The translations under genes and the position numbers were made by a program. DNA of 64,000 nucleotides, from NCBI GenBank assembly GCA_014905825.1, contig JACGCN010000052.1, positions 62,001 to 126,000 on the forward strand. The letters are read 5' to 3'. This document shows, piece by piece, positions 57,701 to 64,000 of this stretch. The notes under the pieces are model-generated. The model did no database searches. It saw only the letters and a list, made by a program, of their open reading frames with translations, and had not been told where the DNA came from. This DNA is from Lyophyllum atratum (lineage: Eukaryota > Basidiomycota > Agaricomycetes > Agaricales > Lyophyllaceae). Positions within the stretch are counted from its first letter, which is position 1. The number at the start of each line of letters is the position of its first letter.

Positions 57701-60631
57701 GCCTTCGATAACGCTGCACAATCCGAATTACTCATGGAACCTTGTGCTCAGATAATGCTGATCCCGGTGACGGCGTCGCATACCCTGTGGTGAAAGGCCT
57801 CGAGACTAATCCGTTTGGAGCCCTGTGGGAAGTAGAAAAAGCCGGCACCTGCAAAAGCTATGGTACTCGCATCTATACTTCGCGTCTTTGGCACAGTTGG
57901 TCCATTTTCTTCGGCTTGAGACGAGCAAATGTTGATCCAGCCCTGTAGTCCCTAGTGGACAAGATTGGACCGAAGCTTGCAAAGGATCTCCCATGATTAT
58001 CAATCAGGTGCGGTGAGTATTAGACCCGCTTTTTTGACATGCACTCCGCCTGAAGTTCCTCCTGATTAGATACGAATCACCGGATGTTTGTGACGACCTG
58101 TACGTCATATACTGTCTGTCCTTTCGATAACATCCTGACCATGTCTGGCAGAGGCGTGTTCGGCATGTACGGGACTTGGTATGTCTCGTCCACCGACAGT
58201 TATTGGTAAGTCTGTATTGGGAATTGTTGCGGGTCGTGCTCATTTTAGCAGTTTGCCGCATTGGGGCGATAAGACGGAGGACGAATGCGTAGACAACAGT
58301 GAGTATGCGAACACTCGTTGACTTCGCTTCTTGCTAAATCCTTTCAAGGTGTTCGCAAGTGGTATGCGTAAGTAATGACCATGTAGATTCCGCTGCCTCG
58401 ATCTCATCTTCAATCGCAGCCGGCTCTGGGATATCTCAGGGGACGTTGATTGGATGGTAAGTCATACCCTCCGTCGTCTTCATGGCAGTTGACTGATGCC
58501 AATCAAAGACAATGTGTACCACCACCCCTGCTACTGTGAGAGCCTTTATGAATCATGCCATAGGGCTTCTAAGGTTCTAAACCTTTGTTAGGTGGACGGC
58601 AATCATTACGATAGTCCCAGTCAATGCGACGATAAAGGCATATTGGGCGCGTGGGGAGGTAAGCCATGGCCTCACGTCAAGGCGGGTCCATCTGATGATC
58701 TCTGATGCGTAGTTTGGAATGTTCCCGACAAATCGTGTAGCGGAAACTGGGGCTCGATGAAAGTACGATATTAACCGACTTCCCATATCTGAGTAGGAAG
58801 GTACTCATGGATTCTCTAGGATAACGGTTGCGCTGATACTCGCGGAAAACGTGAATGGTATGCCTTCACGCATATTCGTTCGCAAACTCATAGCTGATCA
58901 TTTTTTCAATGAAGGAGTTCGAAATTATTCGATGTAAGGTGCCAAACATACTCATCGGTGCGCTTGACTCACCACTACGCCAGATCGTCGGCGGATGGGA
59001 AGAAGCTTGCGCTGCGCGTGACAACACAGTCGAAGACGAGTACTTCTCTACACCAACGTCGGTCCTTCCATACCCTGTTCCTCGAAACCAAACGCTTAAG
59101 GACCGGATTTTAGAAAATGTGAAAAACATATAACCGGCATTTGTGAGAAGTCCACCTTCAGTTGCATATTTTCTACTCTGACAGCAACCTAGGGGGTGTC
59201 TTCGAGACCATGGATTCGACTTGTGGTACCCCACCTTGTCCCAGCAGTCCGTTCCTTCCTTGGTGTTCAACATGATTATACCCCCTCACCAACGTGCCCC
59301 ACAGATAAAGTTTGGGACTTCGATGCCAACGGGTGTATGGACTGCAACGGTGCCGGGCGTCTCCTCCCCCCGCGCGAGCTGACAAACTTCGAGCGCGCTG
59401 TGGAGTACAACAGGTCCATCAGTGCATTCTCCAAGAACGAGCGAGAGCGCCGCAGCTATGGAAATATGACCTCGGCCCCGCGCCACACCCTCCAAAAGCG
59501 CGCCGGGGACTGTCTGCCCTTCCATCTTCCGCGTCCTGCGCCGGATCTCATGCCTAACAATCTGCTGGCGTGGCTGGATGATAATGGGAATGGAGGAGGC
59601 GCGGCGGAAGGACCGACTGCGGCGCAAATCGCGACTAGACCGGAAGTTCTGTCCGCTTTCCAAGTATGTCGCGATTTACTCACCCATGGTTGAATGACGT
59701 TGGCTAATCCAGCTTTGCGCGAAATAGGAAGCATGGACGGACTCGTTCCCGACTAGGAACACGGCTCAGGAAATTGTGTGTTCATTGCTTTTGTCGAAGA
59801 ATAAGTACATCCACTGACTTTTACTTCTCTACCTAGGGCGGGTGAGGATATTCTGCTGAATGCTTCATTGATTCCTCTTAACATGTTTAACAACAGCTGG
59901 ATCTATGCCGACCCAAATAGTACGTCCCAAGTCCCTTTCTCATCTCATACACCCTCTGACGCGTCGCAGATCCCACTGGCCGCGTGCACGTTCGTCGCGC
60001 CCAGCGAAGCAGGTCCAACACGATGAATCGCACACGCCCTCCATCGGTCGCTGCCGGCATCGATCTTAACAATCCCGAATCCAACTCCGGAAACCCTGCG
60101 CCTCAAGGCTGGGTCATAGTTGCGAACTTCCACACGCATCCTGTATGTATCCCGGGCTTCCCTCGTTTATGTATTAACTGATGGTTGGTATTATAGATGG
60201 GAGAAGCATACGGGTCCGCGTCCCACGCCCCTTTATTTCTGACTGATAGTTGACGATTGCTGTCTGGTTGTTCTATAGGGGAAACCCGGCTACACCGTCT
60301 ACAGCGGACAACACGAATGCGTGGGGCAGAGGTGTCCCGGGCATTATCGTACAGTGCGTCGTTTTCCCACTTTCTTTCTGAGAATACCAATCCTAACCTC
60401 GGGTCGTTCTCGTAGCGGAAATGGCTTGACGGGATACGTACGTTATCACTTCATGGTACGAGTCTTGTCCGGTCTTAACTGATGCCGTATCTCTGTCTTT
60501 AGGGTCCGTCGACGCGTGCGATGATGAACTCGCCGCGTGGGTACCCGAACCCTAACTATGAATACAATGGGCAGGGAAGTGCTGGAACTAGACTGGGTAC
60601 TTGGACACCCAACCCGGCGCCTAACCAGTAA
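54757..60631 (+). CDS. LysM-GH18 chitinase (killer-toxin alpha/beta-subunit type) with C-terminal JAMM-like domain
   Basis: A many-exon gene (short GT-AG introns throughout) starting with a signal peptide (MFSLRTAIVVLVLSSGTFA). LysM modules follow at about 54,810-55,030 (YDIAVAAGINTDQLVQYNPG) and about 55,070-55,400. A GH18 domain runs about 55,900-57,950: VGYYAGWA, VAVGGWTFSQG, catalytic DIDFEYP (split by an intron at 56,308-56,366), MMSYDY, LGLAWYGRTFEL and a final MIWSID. Cys-rich repeats follow (HYDSPSQCDD, CSGNWGSMK). After about 59,300 the frame continues through a linker with a Cys pair (GCMDCNG) to a region with HTHP and, across an intron, STAD, matching the HxHP...SxxD JAMM metal-site pattern. 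Predicted role: secreted chitin degradation, in self wall remodelling or antagonism. Exact exons, and whether the part after 59,150 is a separate gene, are not settled. Confidence 0.7.
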
Positions 60632-61144
60632 ATAGGCTTTTCTTTTCTTTGTGTTGGGGTGGTGTGGGTATACCCGTTTTGGAATATATGCGAATCTGGT
60701 CTGATGGTATCCCGCACGTGTGCCGTTGGATTGTGTCTCATGAGGATATGATTGGCCATGCAAGAGCGAAGTGGACGATTGAAAACGGACTCGTACGGTC
60801 TACGCTCGTCGGAAATACAAGCCTTCGATGAGATTAAGTATCGTGAAAGCATCATCTGCACTCGAAATCGATATGCACATAGACACCCCATCCAGAAGAT
60901 TACGAAACATGTCACTGCATAAACATGGTCAGCTGCACCGGGAGAACTGGTGTCGCAAGTTATCTCTAACTTCTTTGATGGACAGACGCGTGGGTTGGTT
61001 AGCAGACTCAGATATCAGGAATGTACCTGTGTTCGCCTTTGCTGACATTGCGCTCGCTCATGAGGGGATATGGTGCGTATCAGGTCTCGTGTGGACAACC
61101 TTACGGACGATGGGTGAGTACTAGATCTCCCTGGTCCTTCCAAC

Positions 61145-61246
61145 GACCTGGTGGTGTAACGGAACACCCCTGCAAGATGTGTGACCTGATCATGAGTTTC
61201 AAAATCTACGTCGGCAGGAGATCCCCGTTCGAGCCGGGGCTGGGTC
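61145..61246 (+). other. tRNA-like unit 1
   Basis: Pairs as a tRNA: acceptor GACCTGG/CTGGGTC, D-stem GTGT/ACAC, anticodon stem CCTGC/GCAGG, T-stem CCCCG/CGGGG with loop TTCGAGC. However, position 33 is A rather than T and the long insert leaves no clear anticodon. Probably a tRNA pseudogene or the head of a tRNA-derived SINE. Confidence 0.55.
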
Positions 61247-61453
61247 CTCTCTAGTTCTTTCCAGGACTCTTTTTTCCAGTGTAGATCAAAATTGTGTTCT
61301 ATTGCGGGCGGAGTGCTCGAGGCAGAAGTATCGTCACACACCCTCGTCATATAAACCGCGATCTACCATGGCGATGCTTAACATGCTTGACAATTAGCTG
61401 AATCACTGGTCGTTGGACGAGTAGCAATGCGTTCTCACTGGCTTTTTGTTAAG

Positions 61454-61547
61454 GACCTGGTGGTGCAGTTGAACACAAGTGCAAATGTCCACCAGACGCG
61501 GAATGCACGGGTCGGCAGGGGATCTAAGTCCAAGCTGCGGCTGGGCG
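61454..61547 (+). other. tRNA-like unit 2
   Basis: Diverged copy of 61,145-61,246 offset by 309 bp, sharing GACCTGGTGGTG, GAACAC, TGCAA, GTCGGCAGG and GGCTGGG. T-arm pairing is lost, so this copy cannot be a functional tRNA. Confidence 0.55.
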
Positions 61548-62007
61548 ATATTGAACCAAATGCCCGAGATCCTTGGCTCCCAGTTTTGCGATAGCGATCT
61601 CGACACCTGGATTGATGATATATGCCAAACCTCCTATCACTGTGAGTCAAAGTTCGTGTTGGCGTTTTCGCAATTGAATTTTCATCTGCAAGTGTGCTCA
61701 GCGACCCCAGCCAATTGTTGAGCTTATTGGCAGAGTGTATGATGAACACATGGCGAAAAATTCTGGAGTAAGTTCCCTTGCGTCAGGATTTTCCGGTCGT
61801 CGGTGGGAAGAAGCGAGCACGGGTCCTCCCAGAGAGATATCTGAGTGATGAGAGTACACCGAGAGCGACGGTGATGGAAGTGATGATGCCCTCAGCGGAG
61901 TTGCAAGTCACGCAGCACACAGCCACGCGCCAGACCTCCCAACTCGATTTCACCGCCGTCTTCTCCTCTCTCCCTCTCCGCAGCCCATCCCAACACCCCA
62001 CCCAAGC

Positions 62008-63913
62008 ATGTTTGGAGGTGGAACCACCAACACCTACGACGAGATCGTCGGTGAGTACCCCCACCCACCCCCGTCTCATCAAATTCTCACCCGATTGAAC
62101 AACTTATCTCCTGACAGCAAAGACGACGGACGAGAATCTGACAAGCGAGAACTGGGAGCTCATTCTCAATCTATGCGACAAAGTGCTCGATGAGGGCCAA
62201 GAGGGGTGCGTCCTCCCATTGACCCATCACACGTCTCACCTCTTTATCTTACGCCCCCCGCCCCCGCAGCGCACACAACGTTATAGCGGCCGTGCTGAAG
62301 CGGTTGGCGCACCGCAACCCGAATGTGCAGCTGTATGCGCTGTCGCTGGCGGAATCGCTCTCGAAGAACTGCGATATCGAGCTGCATCGGGAGATTGCGA
62401 GTAAGGCGTTCACGCAGGGGCTCGAGAAAATCATCATGGATCGGGTATGTCGTCGTTTCCTCTGATTGGGTTTTTGGATGTGCATTCTTGCTTCTTGCGT
62501 TTGGGAGTGCACGTACACCGGGAAGGGCTCGTCGTGGCGTCCCATTCCGGGTCGTCGCGACGGCTGGCAGCTGCGGATCGCGGCGCAGCCCTTCGTCACG
62601 CCGTCCACTGGAACCGTCTGAAGGATGGTTGGCGCCGCTACTCCCCGCATAGATGTAGACCCGCCTGGTTCCAGCCTCATCGACCCCCTCAAAGGGATGA
62701 CCGACACCGTCTAAAGGATGGCTGGCATACTCTCCCTTCAAGGGCTTCGGGGTCCAGGCCTCGTCATGTCGCGGGCTTTATACAGCCCTAGTACCGTCGG
62801 GGAGTGTACCTTGGATAACCGCCGCTATCCACCGAGAATTTTCCCAGCACCTCATCGCGTCCATACGCGATTCATGGGGTTACGCATGAGCTGTCCAAAA
62901 GGGAGCACCAACGTCTCAAGGACGATACCATGTCCCTCATCGCTACCCCTCCCATACCATCGCGACTCTACGCATGACCCACCCCTCCCTCTCCTACCAT
63001 CCCATACCCGCTACATCATCCCCGAGTGCACATTTCTGACGACCTACGTACGACCCACAGACAACGCACGATAAAGTGAAGAAACGCGCGCTGAGCCTCA
63101 TCGCGGGGTGGACCGCCGATTTCGAGAAGGACCCTACACTGGGTGTTATGGAAGATTGTTATAACAGTTTGAAAGCTAAAAGTACGTTCTCTCCCTCCCT
63201 ACCCCTTCCCTGCTCCCCTTCTTCCCTTCTACCCCTCTATCCTTCCCTTCCCCTTCCCTCCCCCCCTCCTTATCCTTCCTCCCCTTTCCGTATTCCCCTC
63301 ATCCGTATTCAAGAAGCTGACCCCACCCACTCCCACCCCAGACTACAAATTCGAAGCCCCGCAAGAAGCCCCCCCTCCCGCCGTGGACGACGAGATCCGG
63401 CGCAAAGAGGAAGAAGAGCTGCAGCGCGTGCTCGAGATGTCCATGCAGGACAAGGGCGGGCGCGGGCAGTGGACGAGCTCGTATAACGCCGCTGCTGGGT
63501 CTAGCAGTGGGGCCGGGTCTTCTTCCGGTGCGGGTGGGAGTGCGGGTGGGAGTGCGGGGAATGGGAAGTACACGGCACCCAAGTACCAAGCTGGGTATGT
63601 GCCTGCGAGGACGCCGTCCCCGGTGCAGCAGCAGGTCCCGTCTCAGGGGGCTTCGCAGCCCAAGTCCACCTCCACGCCTACACCCCAGCCCCAGCCCCAG
63701 CCCCAAGCGCCATCCCATCCGCAAGCAGCCACCTCAGTACTGCAAGGGAGCATCGTCACGCGCGTGCGGGCGCTGCACACGTTCGAGCCGACGGAGCCGG
63801 GGGAGCTGGGGTTCGAGAAGGGGGAGGTGATTAAGGTGGTGGATCGGGGGTATAAGGATTGGTGGAGGGGGCAGTTGAAGGGGAGGACGGGGATATTTCC
63901 TGTTAATTATGTG
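62008..63913 (+). CDS. HSE1: Class E Vps protein Hse1 (STAM homologue), 3' end outside window
   Basis: Exons 62,008-62,050, 62,118-62,205, 62,270-62,444, 63,061-63,181 and 63,342-63,913 join in phase; the next donor is at 63,914. Residues 1-142 are the VHS domain (YDEIVAKTTDENLTSENWEL, NVQLYALSLAESLSKNC, HDKVKKRALSLIAGW). DDEIRRKEEEELQRVLEMSM is the ubiquitin-interacting motif near 165-185. A Ser/Gly/Pro/Gln linker precedes an SH3 domain (RALHTFEPTEPGELGFEKGE, WWRGQLKGRTGIFPVNYV). With Vps27, Hse1 forms ESCRT-0, sorting ubiquitinated cargo on endosomes. Intron 3 is 616 nt, far longer than the others; intron 4 is a pyrimidine-rich 160 nt. A broken copy of exons 1-2 lies at 52.9 kb. Confidence 0.92.
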
Positions 63914-64000
63914 GTGCGTTCCTTCCTTCCTTTCTTTCTTTCTTTCGTTCTTTCCGGTCCTGTTTCCGTTCCCTGGTTCTGTTTCTGCTTCCTGGTTTTC

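Larger units (their letters stand above)
60632..62007. other. Intergenic between chitinase and HSE1
   Basis: Contains about 1,065 bp (60,720-61,783) absent from the duplicate at 52.8 kb, including two tRNA-like units. The right end is the HSE1 5' flank, with the block shared with MMS2. Confidence 0.5.

Noticed and set aside
1..64000. CRISPR array or bacterial operon
   Set aside because: No regularly spaced identical short repeats; gene structure is clearly eukaryotic. The regular arrays at 37.7-40.3 kb have long diverged units.

Overview
The window looks like nuclear DNA of a filamentous basidiomycete, most likely an agaricomycete. Genes carry many short GT-AG introns (mostly 36-70 nt), tRNA genes contain introns, and families typical of these fungi appear (GH5 exo-glucanase, LysM/GH18 chitinase, GATA zinc-finger factor, Hse1). 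Exon structures were worked out by hand from splice sites and reading-frame continuity; no database search was run.

Layout. 0.5-2.2 kb: a nine-exon gene reading as one protein, an arsenite methyltransferase (AS3MT/ArsM type) fused to a Cdc25/ACR2-type arsenate reductase. 2.8-4.5 kb (minus): cytoplasmic-type GH5 glucan exo-hydrolase. 4.6-21.1 kb: a nested transposon block. A damaged LINE (ORF1 remnant, endonuclease, RNase H, reverse transcriptase, TAC-repeat tail) is split by a 430-bp TA-flanked inverted-repeat element and by an 11.4-kb Ty3/Gypsy chromovirus on the opposite strand. The chromovirus has near-identical ~200-bp LTRs, an in-frame UGA between Gag-Pro and Pol, and about 3 kb of extra coding capacity after the chromodomain. 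21.5-31.2 kb: a small membrane/coiled-coil protein, a GNAT acetyltransferase and a ten-exon FAD monooxygenase, separated by gene-poor DNA. 34.9-36.3 kb (minus): a GATA-type zinc-finger transcription factor. 37.7-40.3 kb: two tandem-repeat families. 40-49 kb: a gene desert with only weak candidates. 50.2-52.2 kb: intron-containing initiator tRNA-Met, the UEV gene MMS2 (minus), intron-containing tRNA-Thr(CGT). 52.5-53.15 kb: a partial duplicate of the chitinase 3' end joined to the HSE1 5' exons. 54.8-60.6 kb: a LysM-GH18 chitinase of the killer-toxin-subunit type with a JAMM-like C-terminal motif. 62.0 kb to the end: HSE1 (VHS-UIM-SH3), running off the window.

Functional themes are arsenic detoxification in one polypeptide, glucan and chitin remodelling, ubiquitin signalling (Mms2, Hse1), and strong repeat-driven remodelling. 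There is no operon logic; genes lie on both strands with independent promoters.
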